From the NCBI RefSeq assembly GCF_011087585.1, contig NZ_VJOT01000074.1:1-63140 (forward strand): a DNA stretch of 63,140 nucleotides, given 5' to 3'. The translations under genes and the position numbers were made by a program. Below, one piece after another: positions 45,986 through 56,001 of the stretch. Position 1 is the stretch's first letter, and each line of letters starts with the position of its first letter. Origin of the DNA: Neochlamydia sp. AcF84. Its GTDB lineage: Bacteria > Chlamydiota > Chlamydiia > Chlamydiales > Parachlamydiaceae. The notes beneath the pieces are model-generated. The model saw nothing but the letters and a program-made list of their open reading frames with translations. It was not told the DNA's origin and did no database searches.

Positions 45986-46981
45986 CTGAAACTATCCCGA
46001 TAATATTGAAAAATATAAATTTATGATGCAAGCTTTTCTTTTTTAGAAAGGAGAAGACGTATGCCAGGAAGATTTGAAGGACTTACAGATACTCAATAGA
46101 AAATCTTACAATCGCTTTTGCCGCCGAATCCTCCAAAAAATTTAAGGGGAAAGCCGCATACTCCCTGGAGAAAGATTTGTAATAGTTTATTTTGAATTTT
46201 GATTACCGGTTCGCGTTGGTGTGATCTTCCTAAAAGACCGAATTGGGGATCAAGATCTGCTACTCATCGGTGACTAGGTAAATGGCAAGAAGATGGAACT
46301 TTAGATAGCTTGCTATCGGCCTTAAAGGAATGCGCAGATGTGACGGGAATGATTAATTGGGAAAAACTAGCCATTGATGGTTTTTTTTAGGGAGAAAGGG
46401 AGGCGATGAGCTAATAGGCTATGGTTACAAGGGTAAAGGCATGACTACCCATCTTCTGGTAGACGGCAATGGCAGTCCATTAAGCTTTGAAGTAACCAGT
46501 GCTAAAGGAGATGAAAGGAAACAGGTGGAAAAGCTGATTGATCCGCATCAAGGTAAGCTGCAAAGACTCTATGAATTCCATCCAATCATACCTATTTTAA
46601 GAGCTGATAAAGGCTACGACTCTGAGGAACTTAGAGATAATACCTTTTAAAGAAACTACGTCTGCATAGCCAAAAAAAACTAACCTTTTTCCAAGCTGCT
46701 TCTCTCCGTAAAGATAAGCTTTTTATTAAGTGTATGACTACATAAAGAGTTGCTCAAAAGCGTATAAGTTGCTAATAAGAAAGATATACCCATTTATACC
46801 TAGGCGCAGAATGGGGGCTATCAAGAAAGCTGAGGTAGTTGTCTGCCAGCTTAAGAAATGGAGATGGCAAGTTGAAAGAGCAATATCTTGGCAACAACGG
46901 AAGTTTAGAAAAATCTTGGAAAGGATTGTTAAATTTTAGTCCTATAATGTTCTGGATAGGTCGATTATCGGGATAGGCTCA
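45986..46981 (+). mobile_element. decayed IS5-type insertion sequence
   Basis: Terminal inverted repeats: left 45986-46004 and right 46963-46981 match at 17 of 19 positions, sharing CTATCCCGATAAT. ATG at 46061 (with GAAAGGAG upstream) opens a transposase starting MPGRFEGLTDTQ. The frame is broken by stops at three positions where the family has Trp, then by a frameshift at a T8 run near 46382-46389 (GGRKGGDELIGYGYKG resumes in another frame). More stops follow after DKGYDSEELRDNTF. The C-terminal block KKWRWQVERAISWQQRKF is recognisable at 46850-46935. The copy is dead. Confidence 0.85.
46061..46939 (+). pseudogene. IS5-type transposase pseudogene
   Basis: The DDE transposase (DUF4096 plus Transposase_11-like) is readable only piecewise: the N-terminal part to ATHR*LGKW, the first Asp at AIDGFF, the middle block MTTHLLVDGNGSPLSFEVTS (46441 on), the second Asp at ILRADKGYDSEEL, and the Glu-containing WQVERAISW. 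A further ~45-bp segment around 46721-46765 matches the right end of the small repeat element at 48237 and 57617. Confidence 0.8.
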
Positions 46982-47104
46982 GAAAAACAATTTTATATAA
47001 TTTTCATGTAAGTTAAACTGCTTATATCTTAAACTACTTTATTGATTTTAAATAGGATTATTTTTAAATTGTAATTTATAAGATTTGATAAATAAAGGAT
47101 TACC

Positions 47105-47878
47105 ATGCGAACAAATTTTTTATCTAATACCTGCCGATTCATCGTTAATAAGAGCGACTACTTGCCTTTTGTTAGCACTGTAACTAATTTAGTCTATATC
47201 TTTCAAAAAGCTGTTATTTTACCTATCAAGCAAAAAGAGAGTATGCCTAAAAGCTCTTACTATAGCCATCTTAGCCTAAAAAGCTTTAGTCGCTGTATAA
47301 TCTTGTTGCTCCCTGTATTAGGAAATATAATAGTTGGGATTTATGATTTTGCTCATAGAAAAAATTACAATAAAAACGCTGGGATAGAACCAATCAAGCA
47401 TGATGATGGCACATCTGCCCCTGCCAATCTACCGCTTGATAACGATATAAAAATAGATCCTACCACTGAGGAGCAAAACGGTTCGGATCTTGAGTATACT
47501 AACGAGGCACCGATGAACTCTAACAACATGTTTGAGGAAGTATATTATCGAGTGTTTTATGCAAAGGTTCGGAAAGATGGTTTGATCCTTAAGTATGCTG
47601 CCCCCAAGCTTTGCAATAATAAAGAACTTGTTCTTGCCGCTGTACAACAAAATGGGCTGGCATTTAAGTATGCTAGCCAAGAACTTCAAAACGATAGAGA
47701 GGTTGTGCTTACCGCTGTACAGCAAAATGGTCTGGCGCTTAAGTATGCTAGCCAAGAACTTCAAAACGATAGAGAGGTGGTACTTACCGCTGTTCAACAA
47801 GATGCTTCAGCCGTTCAGTATGCTAGCCAAGAGCTTCAAAATGATCCAATAATTATTGCTCTAGCTACAAGCGAATAA
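47105..47878 (+). CDS. DUF4116 repeat protein
   Basis: A 257-residue protein preceded by AAAGGA. Residues 60-80 are hydrophobic (CIILLLPVLGNIIVGIY), so it may be membrane-anchored. The C-terminal ~100 residues are four 25-residue DUF4116 repeats of the form A-V-Q-Q-N-G-x-A-x-x-Y-A-S-x-E-L-x-N-D. The second and third repeats (47645-47719 and 47720-47794) are nearly identical in DNA, which means recent tandem duplication or gene conversion. DUF4116 repeats occur in amoeba-associated bacteria and giant viruses. The function is unknown. Confidence 0.75.
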   Translation: MRTNFLSNTCRFIVNKSDYLPFVSTVTNLVYIFQKAVILPIKQKESMPKSSYYSHLSLKSFSRCIILLLPVLGNIIVGIYDFAHRKNYNKNAGIEPIKHDDGTSAPANLPLDNDIKIDPTTEEQNGSDLEYTNEAPMNSNNMFEEVYYRVFYAKVRKDGLILKYAAPKLCNNKELVLAAVQQNGLAFKYASQELQNDREVVLTAVQQNGLALKYASQELQNDREVVLTAVQQDASAVQYASQELQNDPIIIALATSE

Positions 47879-48236
47879 ACTTACAAAAAGCTAAAGTCAT
47901 CGCTTAAGTGCGAAATCTCTTCCTAAAAAATCCTCTTTAATAACCAGGAGAGGAAAAAATTTATTGTAAACAATGCCGGGAGTTTAGCCATTTGAACCAG
48001 ATCGAAAGCAAAGACATCCCTAAGCTAAAAGTTTATTGGCTATTAGCATACAAAGCCTTTATAAAATAAAAAGATTTTGCCTCTCCCTTTTATATCCCGT
48101 GACCGCTTACTATTTATAGATATCTACTTAAGAGCAACTAGAGGGGAATTTTTTCTTTCTTACTAAGAGATAGCTTCGTGTAAGCTTTTTGTTCGCTTGA
48201 GACAAGCCAAGGGAATTACTAAAGGGATAAATACTT

Positions 48237-48350
48237 ATACGCTTTAAAAAACTTAATCTACATATTCAACCATCCGCGAGATGTCTTTCTGCTTAGCGAA
48301 AGGGATTTTATATAGTAGGGGGATAGATAAGGAGTAGTTCAAAAGCGTAT
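48237..48350 (+). repeat. MITE-like element, copy A (114 bp)
   Basis: Starts ATACGCTTTAAA and ends CAAAAGCGTAT, so the ends are inverted repeats (ATACGCTTT). The interior, e.g. GCGAAAGGGATTTTATA and TAAGGAGTAG, is closely similar to copy B at 57617. There is no coding capacity. It is in the short region downstream of smc. Confidence 0.75.
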
Positions 48351-48473
48351 TATTATAAAAAGAGAAAAACAAATTTTCTTTTATTAAATTTTTTAATAAA
48401 ATTAACATTTTTATTTAAAAAACCTCTCTCTTTTAAGAAATTTGAATTATTATTCTTTTTCTTACCATCTTTT

Positions 48474-51400
48474 CTATAAAGTTGAGGCAGAGACAGAGTG
48501 GTTGGAAAATTCGAGGGAGAGAAGTTTAGATATTCCGCGTTCTTGCATCGAGACACCAAAGAGCACATCGGCAATCGACATTGTAATTTTATTATGGGTA
48601 ATGATGATAAATTGGCATTTTTCTAAGAAGTGTTTTACGACATTGACGAATCTTTCCACATTTGTATCATCTAAGGGAGCATCAATTTCATCTAAAATGC
48701 AAAAAGGCGCAGGCTTAACTTCAAAGATAGCAAATAATAAAGCTAGGGCTGTGAGGCATTTCTCACCTCCAGACAACAAGTTAATCGAACGCATCTGCTT
48801 GCCGGGGGGCTGCGCAATAATTTCTATACCCGCTTCGAGAATATCGTCTGTTTCTGTAAATTGAAGATCAGCTTCTCCTCCATTAAATAAAATTTTAAAG
48901 TTTTTCTTAAAGTTATGGCAAATCAACTCAAAAGTTTCCTTAAAAATCTTTCTACTTTCTCCTTCCAAGTGAGCAATGATTTGTATAAGCTCTTGTTTAG
49001 ATCCGTTCAAATCATCAATCTGTTGATTCAAAAATTCATAACGAGCTTTATGTTGATCAAATTCATGAATAGATGTCATATTGATATCACCTGCAGACTC
49101 AATCGTTTGGCGTAAAGCACGAATTTTCTTCTCTCCTTGCTCCATACTTTTTTCTAAAGGAAGATTTAAAGCTTTAACTTCATGAATGGTTATTTGATAA
49201 CGCTGCTGCAGCTCATTCTCTAGTGATTGGCGGGAAGATTCTATATGAGCTAACTGGATGGCCGTTTGATGGAGCTCATTTTCTAGCTGTTTTAGCTCAT
49301 GGTAATGCCGAGATAATTGCTCATCCATTCCAGCAAGAGTTAATTTTTTTTCTGCAGCTATTTGCTCTTTTTCTGCAAGCAAGTTTACTAATTCTTTCAA
49401 ATTTCCTTCCGTTTTCTCTAACATGGAATCAAATTCTTGTACACTTTGCTTGAGCTGAATTTTTACTTGCTGTCCATTTTCAATCTCTTCTAACAAATGC
49501 TCTTCATGTTGCTGGCTCTCCACATCCTTGACCTCTAATACATTTAAGGCATGTACAAGCTTGCGATTTTCTTCGGCTATCTCCTGGAGAATAGCTTCTT
49601 TTTCTTGCATCTCATGACGGGCGCTTTTTAGAAGATGTAATCTTTTCTCCACTTCATCCTGAAGGGAGGTCGCTAATTTTTGCTCAATTTCTAAGGTTGC
49701 TTTGGCATCATGATATTTTAACTGAAGTTCGCTAAGAAGGCTTAAGATTTGCTCGCTAACTAGCTCAAGAGCTTTATTTTCAGCCTCAAGCTGCTTAACT
49801 TCATTTAACGCTTTTTCTAGATCTGCTTGCGTTCGTTGTAAAGCAAAGTTTACTTCTACCAGCTTCATTTCCTCTCGGCGAATACCTTTATCCAGCTCAT
49901 TTCTTTCTAATTGAAGTTGGGTTTGCCTTTCTTTTAATTTTTTCAATCTCGCCTGAAGATTATCTATTTGCAGCTCTTTTTCCTCTACGCTTTTATGTAA
50001 AACTTTAAGTTCAGCTTCACGTAGAAAAACATTATTTTCCCCTTGAGAAAGCGAGAAAAAGACACGATGCCTATCGATATAAGAACCGTCTATTATCCAA
50101 ATGCTAGCTCCAGGGAAATTTTCAGAAAGCTCTTCAGCCTGCTCGAATGTTTCAACTATAAAACAGTCCTTCAAAAGTTGCTTTAAGCCTACCGGAGACG
50201 CAACAAGATGGGCTAACTCTTTAGCTTTAGAAGAGGGAGGGGATAGCTCGAGGGGCGATGCGGTCAGGCGATCAAGGCAGATTAAAGAAAAGTCTTTTAG
50301 CTTATTTGCGGCTGCATATTCCATTACCTCTTTAAGATGCTGAGGTGTATGGACCACTAAAGTCTGCGCATAAGGCTTCATGATCTGGGCTAAAGCCTTT
50401 TCAGCTCCCTCTTGGGGAGTTAGATATTCATATAAGCCATAAATCTTATTGTATAAAGGGCTTTTAACATTGGATGATTCTTGCAAAAGGCGTTTACTGC
50501 TAGCCGTAAAGCCTTCTTTATCCTCGCGCAATCTTAAAAGAACATTCTGGCGTGCTTTATCTTCAGCTAGCTCACTTTGAAAGTTTATATAATTAGATTG
50601 GAGGCCATTGATTTCAGCACTCAATAACTGGATCTGCTGCTCTTGCTCATTCAAAATTTCTCTTTGGCTATCTACAATTTCAACCACTTCTTCCACAATT
50701 TTCTTCTTCTCGATAACTTGAAATTGCAACTCTTTAATTAGCTCGTTTAAGCGTTCTTGACGGTTTAGTAAATATTCTCGGCGTTCTTGATGATTCTCTA
50801 ATCGTACATTGTTTTGCTTAAGATTACTTTCTATCTCACTTTCGGCTTGTACAAATTTTATCAGCTTATGCTGAGCCTGCTGATATTGCTCGCGCACGGC
50901 AGATAACTCATTTTCCATACTTTTAACTTTATCGCGTTGCTCTTGCGAAGCTGTTAACATCTGTTGCAAGCACTCTTCCCTCTCTTGCTGCTGCTTCTGT
51001 ATGTTAACTTTTTCAGCTAGCCGCATCTGCCGTTTTTCTAACATATTTTCCAGTTCGTGCTGCCAGCGCTTCTCTTTTGCAACCGTTTCTTTTAAACGCT
51101 CTTGATAGGAAAGCTTTTCACGTCTCTTGATCTCTTTTTCACTCTGAGTTTGATAAAGCTTTTCTTGCTGCTTACGTAGATCCAATTCGCTCTCTTCTTG
51201 AATAGCTTTGGCTGCTTGTAATTCTTTTTTCATCTCTTCTATCGTCATTAGCATTTCTGCATGCAATAACCTCTGCTTTTCTTCTTTTTTAAATATCTCT
51301 TGGCATCTATGTTGTAAGTTTTCATATTTAATAACAAAAATGCCTTTTTCCAAGATTTCTAATTGTTGCTTATGCTCTTTAAAAAGGCGCGCTTTTTCAG

Positions 51401-52025
51401 CTTGCTGCTCTAAAACAATGATTTGCTTTTCAACTTCTAAATGAATATCCTTAACTCGCATCAGGTTCTGATCCGATTGCTCCAACTTGCGCAAAGCTTC
51501 GCGTTTACGTTGCAAAAAACGAAGAATTCCTGAAGCTTCTTCAAAAATGTAGCGCCTTTCTAAAGGAGTATAGTTAATAACCTGATCAATTTTCCCTTGC
51601 TCAAAGATAGAATAAGCATCTTTACCCATACCTGAATCAAGCAAAAGGCTATGTATGTCTTTAAGGCGTACTTGATGGCCATTGATAAAGTACTCAGATT
51701 CCCCGCTGCGATGAAGGCGTCGCATAACAGCTACTTCGGTATATTCAATGGGTAAAGTTTTATCAGTGTTATCCAATACTATAGCCACTTCGGCAAAATT
51801 AAGAGCTTTACGTGTAGAGGTACCAGCAAAAATAACATCATTCATCTTATGGCCACGCATAGACTTAGCAGATTGCTCACCCAATACCCATCGAAAAGCG
51901 TCGGCAATGTTAGATTTTCCACAACCATTGGGGCCTACAATAGCTGTAATCCCTTCGTTAAATTCAAGAGTAGTGCTTTCTGCAAATGACTTAAATCCGA
52001 AAAGTTTTATCTTTTTTAATTGCAT
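48474..52025 (-). CDS. smc: chromosome segregation ATPase SMC
   Basis: A 1183-residue condensin subunit that extrudes and organises chromosome loops with ScpA/ScpB. It shows the N-terminal head with Walker A GPNGCGKS (residues 31-38) and SVLGEQSAKSMRGHKM-like Q-loop region, a coiled coil, and a central hinge (~residues 510-640, LYGLYEYLTPQEGAEKAL region). The second coiled coil and C-terminal head carry the signature NLLSGGEKCLTALALLFAIF and Walker B FCILDEIDAPLDDTNV. The length is normal. No scpA or scpB is in the window. The start MQLKKIKLFGFKSFAES is canonical. Confidence 0.95.
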   Translation of the reverse strand: MQLKKIKLFGFKSFAESTTLEFNEGITAIVGPNGCGKSNIADAFRWVLGEQSAKSMRGHKMNDVIFAGTSTRKALNFAEVAIVLDNTDKTLPIEYTEVAVMRRLHRSGESEYFINGHQVRLKDIHSLLLDSGMGKDAYSIFEQGKIDQVINYTPLERRYIFEEASGILRFLQRKREALRKLEQSDQNLMRVKDIHLEVEKQIIVLEQQAEKARLFKEHKQQLEILEKGIFVIKYENLQHRCQEIFKKEEKQRLLHAEMLMTIEEMKKELQAAKAIQEESELDLRKQQEKLYQTQSEKEIKRREKLSYQERLKETVAKEKRWQHELENMLEKRQMRLAEKVNIQKQQQEREECLQQMLTASQEQRDKVKSMENELSAVREQYQQAQHKLIKFVQAESEIESNLKQNNVRLENHQERREYLLNRQERLNELIKELQFQVIEKKKIVEEVVEIVDSQREILNEQEQQIQLLSAEINGLQSNYINFQSELAEDKARQNVLLRLREDKEGFTASSKRLLQESSNVKSPLYNKIYGLYEYLTPQEGAEKALAQIMKPYAQTLVVHTPQHLKEVMEYAAANKLKDFSLICLDRLTASPLELSPPSSKAKELAHLVASPVGLKQLLKDCFIVETFEQAEELSENFPGASIWIIDGSYIDRHRVFFSLSQGENNVFLREAELKVLHKSVEEKELQIDNLQARLKKLKERQTQLQLERNELDKGIRREEMKLVEVNFALQRTQADLEKALNEVKQLEAENKALELVSEQILSLLSELQLKYHDAKATLEIEQKLATSLQDEVEKRLHLLKSARHEMQEKEAILQEIAEENRKLVHALNVLEVKDVESQQHEEHLLEEIENGQQVKIQLKQSVQEFDSMLEKTEGNLKELVNLLAEKEQIAAEKKLTLAGMDEQLSRHYHELKQLENELHQTAIQLAHIESSRQSLENELQQRYQITIHEVKALNLPLEKSMEQGEKKIRALRQTIESAGDINMTSIHEFDQHKARYEFLNQQIDDLNGSKQELIQIIAHLEGESRKIFKETFELICHNFKKNFKILFNGGEADLQFTETDDILEAGIEIIAQPPGKQMRSINLLSGGEKCLTALALLFAIFEVKPAPFCILDEIDAPLDDTNVERFVNVVKHFLEKCQFIIITHNKITMSIADVLFGVSMQERGISKLLSLEFSNHSVSASTL

Positions 52026-52458
52026 ACTCCAACCTTTACTTTAACTAATAATTGCCTTCTAGGATATAGAATGAGAGATTCTGTTTCAATATAGAATAGG
52101 CCTAGCAGCAAGCTATCTTAGAAAGCGGTTTGTTCTTTTAAATAGAACAAAGGAAAGCTTTCTCCTAGAGAAAATGGGTTAAGCTCTATCGAACAGAAGA
52201 GGGTCTCTATAAAAAAACAAGCAAAGAGCATAAAAAACTTTATTTCTTCTTTAAAAGAGTTTAAAAAGAAAATTCTTGGGATAGCTTGAAAAAAGATGGG
52301 GTTTTCTGCTAAAGCTAAATTTTCTTAAAAAATCAAAAGATAAAGCAAATTTCCGCTGTTTTTATTCTTAAAGCTAAAAATCAAATAACTGGGAAAAAAT
52401 AACAGCGCAGGAAAATGAGAGTCGGTTGAGTAAAAGTTCCGCTCATTCGAGAATATAG
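52026..52458. other. divergent intergenic region between smc and terC
   Basis: About 430 bp, AT-rich, with no coding region or RNA that I can support. It should contain both divergent promoters. Confidence 0.3.
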
Positions 52459-53412
52459 ATGATTATGAAAGCTCAGAGTATAAACGCTATGTTTGAAAAC
52501 ACGATCAGTTTTTGGCTTCTTTTCAATCTTGCCATTATAATATTTATTTGGCTGGATTTTAAATTCTTTCACGCTAAAGAAAAAAACCCCTCCATAAAGA
52601 CAGCCCTCGTCGCTACAAGTTTTTGGATTGGCCTTGCCTTAGCATTCAATTTAGGGATCTACTGGACAAGAGGGCTTGAAGATGCCTTAAGCTTTTTAAC
52701 AGGCTATCTTATTGAATATTCTTTGAGTATAGACAATCTATTTGTTTTTCTTATCATCTTTTCTTACTTTAAAGTTCCCGAGCGCTACACTCATAAAGCT
52801 CTTTTATGGGGCATTTGGGGAGCTATCGTTATGAGGGCCTTCTTTATCCTTTGCGGGATAGCTCTAATCCAGACTTTTTCATGGGTAATCTATTTATTTG
52901 GCGCATTCCTTATTTTTACAGGTGTTAAGCTAGGGAAAACTTCAACTGCTGGCAACTCCCCTGAAAACAATCTAATTATTAAAATTTTTAAGCGCTATTT
53001 TCCTTTGACAGAAGGCTATGAAGGCGATAATTTCTTTGTAAGAAAAGAAAAAAAACTTTTCGCTACCCCTCTTTTTCTTGTACTTTTAGCTATCGAGACA
53101 ACGGATGTTGTCTTCGCTATAGATTCCATCCCGGCCATTATGGGTATTACTCAGGATGCAATGATTATTTACTCTTCTAACATTTTTGCTGTTTTAGGAC
53201 TGCGCTCCCTTTATTTTGCGCTAGCTAACATGCTACGCCTTTTTCATTATCTTCATTATGGCTTAGCTATTATTTTGATATTTATTGGATTAAAAATGCT
53301 GCTTTCAGGTTTTTTACATTTTCCTATTGGGGTGACCTTAAGTGTAATTTTCATTATTCTTAGTGCTTCTATTGGATTGTCTTTTTTAAAAAATCAACAT
53401 AAGGGTGAGTAG
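52459..53412 (+). CDS. TerC/Alx-family integral membrane protein
   Basis: A 317-residue protein with about nine membrane segments. The TerC signatures are YSLSIDNLFVFLIIFSYFKV (with the conserved acidic Asp in a membrane helix) and IETTDVVFAIDSIPAI (a second Asp pair). The loop ENNLIIKIFKRYFPLTEGYE is typical of the Alx branch. Members are linked to manganese export and metal homeostasis at the inner membrane. The start could be Met1 or Met3. The 3' end overlaps the convergent gene at 53386 by 27 bp. Confidence 0.9.
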   Translation: MIMKAQSINAMFENTISFWLLFNLAIIIFIWLDFKFFHAKEKNPSIKTALVATSFWIGLALAFNLGIYWTRGLEDALSFLTGYLIEYSLSIDNLFVFLIIFSYFKVPERYTHKALLWGIWGAIVMRAFFILCGIALIQTFSWVIYLFGAFLIFTGVKLGKTSTAGNSPENNLIIKIFKRYFPLTEGYEGDNFFVRKEKKLFATPLFLVLLAIETTDVVFAIDSIPAIMGITQDAMIIYSSNIFAVLGLRSLYFALANMLRLFHYLHYGLAIILIFIGLKMLLSGFLHFPIGVTLSVIFIILSASIGLSFLKNQHKGE

Positions 53413-53847
53413 CCCTACTAAAAATCCCATTAGCGCTCCATAAAATAATAGAGTATAGAGCTCTGAGCGGATTAAAGGTAAAAGCAATTTTTCCATTTTT
53501 ATTTTAGAAGACAGACATACTAAGGCTTTTTCTTTTAAAGCAGGCATTCTTTTTAAAATATTCTCTTTGACTAAAGCTTGAATTTTTCCTGATACTGCCT
53601 TAGTAAAAAGCATAGCACCCATAGGAATCTGATTTTTTAAATCTTCTATAATCTCCTGTAAATTGTCTTCCAAAAGCTCCTGCGCATTAGGCAATAAATC
53701 CATTTGATTGAAAGTTTTATCTAATTGAGTAACCCAGTCATGCTGGCTCCTCTTTAGCCTTCTTCTTAGCAAAAAGCAAGTCATAAGCACGCTCACTATC
53801 CCTATTACAGCTCCACAAACAGGAAAAAAGTAAATTAGATTTAGCAC
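53386..53847 (-). CDS. DUF445-like membrane protein (short)
   Basis: A 153-residue protein with one hydrophobic segment at each end (residues ~5-27 and ~133-153) and a helical amphipathic middle (NLQEIIEDLKNQIPMGAMLF). The pattern and LLPLIRSELYTLLFYGALMGFLVGLL resemble short DUF445/YheB-type proteins, which are otherwise uncharacterised. It is convergent with terC, with a 27-bp coding overlap. Confidence 0.6.
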   Translation of the reverse strand: MLNLIYFFPVCGAVIGIVSVLMTCFLLRRRLKRSQHDWVTQLDKTFNQMDLLPNAQELLEDNLQEIIEDLKNQIPMGAMLFTKAVSGKIQALVKENILKRMPALKEKALVCLSSKIKMEKLLLPLIRSELYTLLFYGALMGFLVGLLTLMLIF

Positions 53848-53945
53848 GGTCCATCCTTAAAAAAGCAGTAAATACTAATTAATAATTGAATTTTATTTAA
53901 TTTGATGATAGGCTGTTAGTTATCGCTCATTTAAAGAGGTTATTT

Positions 53946-54263
53946 ATGTTTTCTCCCGACATTTTAGAAGAAAAACTAAATATAAATGAAAGGAAAATGC
54001 GAGAGCTGGCTATTCGTTTAGAAAAGCTAGATGAAGATACGCATGCCTTTTTAGAAGAACTAGAAATTTCTCCAGAGCAATTGACCACCTTTATTTCTCA
54101 AAAAGAAAATTTCACGGATAGCAATTGGCAGGAGCTTCAACAACAAAAAAAACAGATGGACGACAAATTAGAAACAGAGCTTAACAATATCCGCAATCCG
54201 CTACAATCTAAGCAAATCTTTTCCTCTTTAAATGTAGCTCGCCATTGGCTATATGTCCGATAG
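53946..54263 (+). CDS. small charged helical protein, function unknown
   Basis: A 105-residue protein, almost entirely predicted helix and coiled coil (NERKMRELAIRLEKLDEDTH, then WQELQQQKKQMDDKLETELN), with no membrane segment. GAGGTT precedes the start. It is divergent from the DUF445-like gene by ~100 bp. No family is recognised. The composition and clean start support a real gene. Confidence 0.55.
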   Translation: MFSPDILEEKLNINERKMRELAIRLEKLDEDTHAFLEELEISPEQLTTFISQKENFTDSNWQELQQQKKQMDDKLETELNNIRNPLQSKQIFSSLNVARHWLYVR

Positions 54264-54477
54264 CAAGCTCTCATTTTCTATTGCTGTAAGTTAAAAGCTT
54301 TAGGACTCCTTCTATTCCCCCCATCTCCCCATTTTTCAGCCTACTCAAAGGGCTATAGAAGCTTTTATTACATTCGGTAAATTTCTTTTTATAAAAAATT
54401 TAATAGCTTAAAGCCCTTTAAGAAAAACTTTAAAAGTAAGAAATTAAACCTTAGAATCCTAGGTAATAAAGCTAGGA

Positions 54478-56001
54478 TTAATAAGATTTGGCAAATATAG
54501 CATCTAAGGTAGCAGGTTTACCCGTCAAAATGCATTTACCTTGCGTCCCGCTTTGATGCATGGGCAGGCAGCGGATAGAAACTTTCAATTCATCAAGCAT
54601 TTTTTCTGTTCCCTCTTCTCCACACCATTTAGCAAGAACAAATCCACCATGAATTTCGGGTTTATCCATGTTGGAGGGAGTAAAAAAGCTTTTCATCTCC
54701 TGAAAAGTATGGAGATCGCGGCGAATATTTCCATCGCGGAATTCTTTAGCTTGCTGATAAAGGGTCGATTGAATCTCGTCTAATAACCTTAAACTTTCAG
54801 TAGGAATCTGATCTATTTGCATGGAAAGTTTTTCTTTATGAGGTTTATCTCTTCTATAAACAATTGCCGATTGTTTTTCTATATCGCGTGGTCCTACCTC
54901 AATGCGCAAAGGCACTCCTTTTTTAATCCACTCCCAACTTTTTTCTCCGCCCCGTTTGTCGCGTTTATCAATCCACACGCTGAGAGGTCTGCCCGCATAT
55001 TGAACTTCTTGCAAGCTGTGCGCGATCTTTTCCGCATAGGCCCAAACTTCATCTTCCATCTCGGGCTTCGGGACGACAGGAATGATTACAATTTGCTTTG
55101 CTGCTACCCGCGGAGGCATTCTTAAGCCATCATCATCGCCATGGCACATAATCATACCACCAATCAGACGAGTAGTAATTCCCCATGAAGTTGTAAACCC
55201 ATACTCTACCTGCCCTGCTTTGTTGCTAAAGCGTATATTAGAAGCTTTAGCAAAATTTTGTCCTAAATAATGCGAAGTTCCCCCTTGTAATGCTTTACGA
55301 TCCTGCATCATCATTTCAAGCGTGTAGGTGCTTACCGCTCCAGGAAACCGCTCACCGGGAGATTTTTCCCCTATGATAACCGGAAGAGCTAGAACATCTT
55401 CTACAAATTCTCTATACATTTCTAGCATTCGCAGGGTTTCATCTAAGGCCTCTTGGGCAGTAGAATGTACAGTATGTCCTTCTTGCCATAAAAATTCGGT
55501 AGTGCGCAAAAATATGCGAGGGCGCATTTCCCAACGTACCACGTTCGCCCATTGGTTAATTAGCAAAGGTAGATCCCTATAAGATTCTACCCAACGTGAA
55601 AAAGACTCTCCGATAATTGTCTCGGAAGTAGGACGAACAATAAGCGGTTCTTCTAATTCTCCCGTAGGAACTAAACGGCCATTTTTTTCTTCTAAACGAT
55701 GATGGGTAATAACGGCACATTCTTTAGCAAATCCTTCTACATGCTCAGCTTCTTTTTCCAAATAGCTTAAGGGGATAAAGAGAGGAAAATAAGCATTTTC
55801 ATGCCCGCTTTTTTTAATGCGTTCGTCAAGTTGGCGTTGGATATTCTCCCAAATTGCATAGCCCCAAGGCTTGATCACCATGCACCCCCTGACAGGAGAG
55901 TTCTCAGCCATATCAGCTGCTTTAACTACCTGCTGAAACCATTCGGCATAATCTTGTTCGCGCGTAGGAGTAATAGCGCTTTGGACTTTAGCTTGAGACA
56001 T
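54478..56001 (-). CDS. proS: prolyl-tRNA synthetase, archaeal/eukaryotic (type 3) form
   Basis: A ~507-residue class II synthetase charging tRNA-Pro. Class II motif 2 is WANVVRWEMRPRIFLRTTEFLWQEGH-like (split here: NVVRWEMRP, then RTTEFLWQEGHT), and motif 3 is in the ALQGGTSHYLGQNFAKA to GLRMPP region. The N-terminus (DYAEWFQQVVKAADMAE, then GCMVIKPWGYAIWE) and the zinc-domain-like C-terminus ending in FAKSY are those of the short eukaryotic/archaeal-type enzyme without the bacterial editing insertion. ATG at 56001 has GGAAG at good spacing, so the longer frame to 56031 is rejected. Confidence 0.92.
   Translation of the reverse strand: MSQAKVQSAITPTREQDYAEWFQQVVKAADMAENSPVRGCMVIKPWGYAIWENIQRQLDERIKKSGHENAYFPLFIPLSYLEKEAEHVEGFAKECAVITHHRLEEKNGRLVPTGELEEPLIVRPTSETIIGESFSRWVESYRDLPLLINQWANVVRWEMRPRIFLRTTEFLWQEGHTVHSTAQEALDETLRMLEMYREFVEDVLALPVIIGEKSPGERFPGAVSTYTLEMMMQDRKALQGGTSHYLGQNFAKASNIRFSNKAGQVEYGFTTSWGITTRLIGGMIMCHGDDDGLRMPPRVAAKQIVIIPVVPKPEMEDEVWAYAEKIAHSLQEVQYAGRPLSVWIDKRDKRGGEKSWEWIKKGVPLRIEVGPRDIEKQSAIVYRRDKPHKEKLSMQIDQIPTESLRLLDEIQSTLYQQAKEFRDGNIRRDLHTFQEMKSFFTPSNMDKPEIHGGFVLAKWCGEEGTEKMLDELKVSIRCLPMHQSGTQGKCILTGKPATLDAIFAKSY

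Noticed and set aside
48442-48864. 140-codon plus-strand frame antisense to the end of smc
   Set aside because: It is the antisense shadow of the SMC head domain with no independent evidence.
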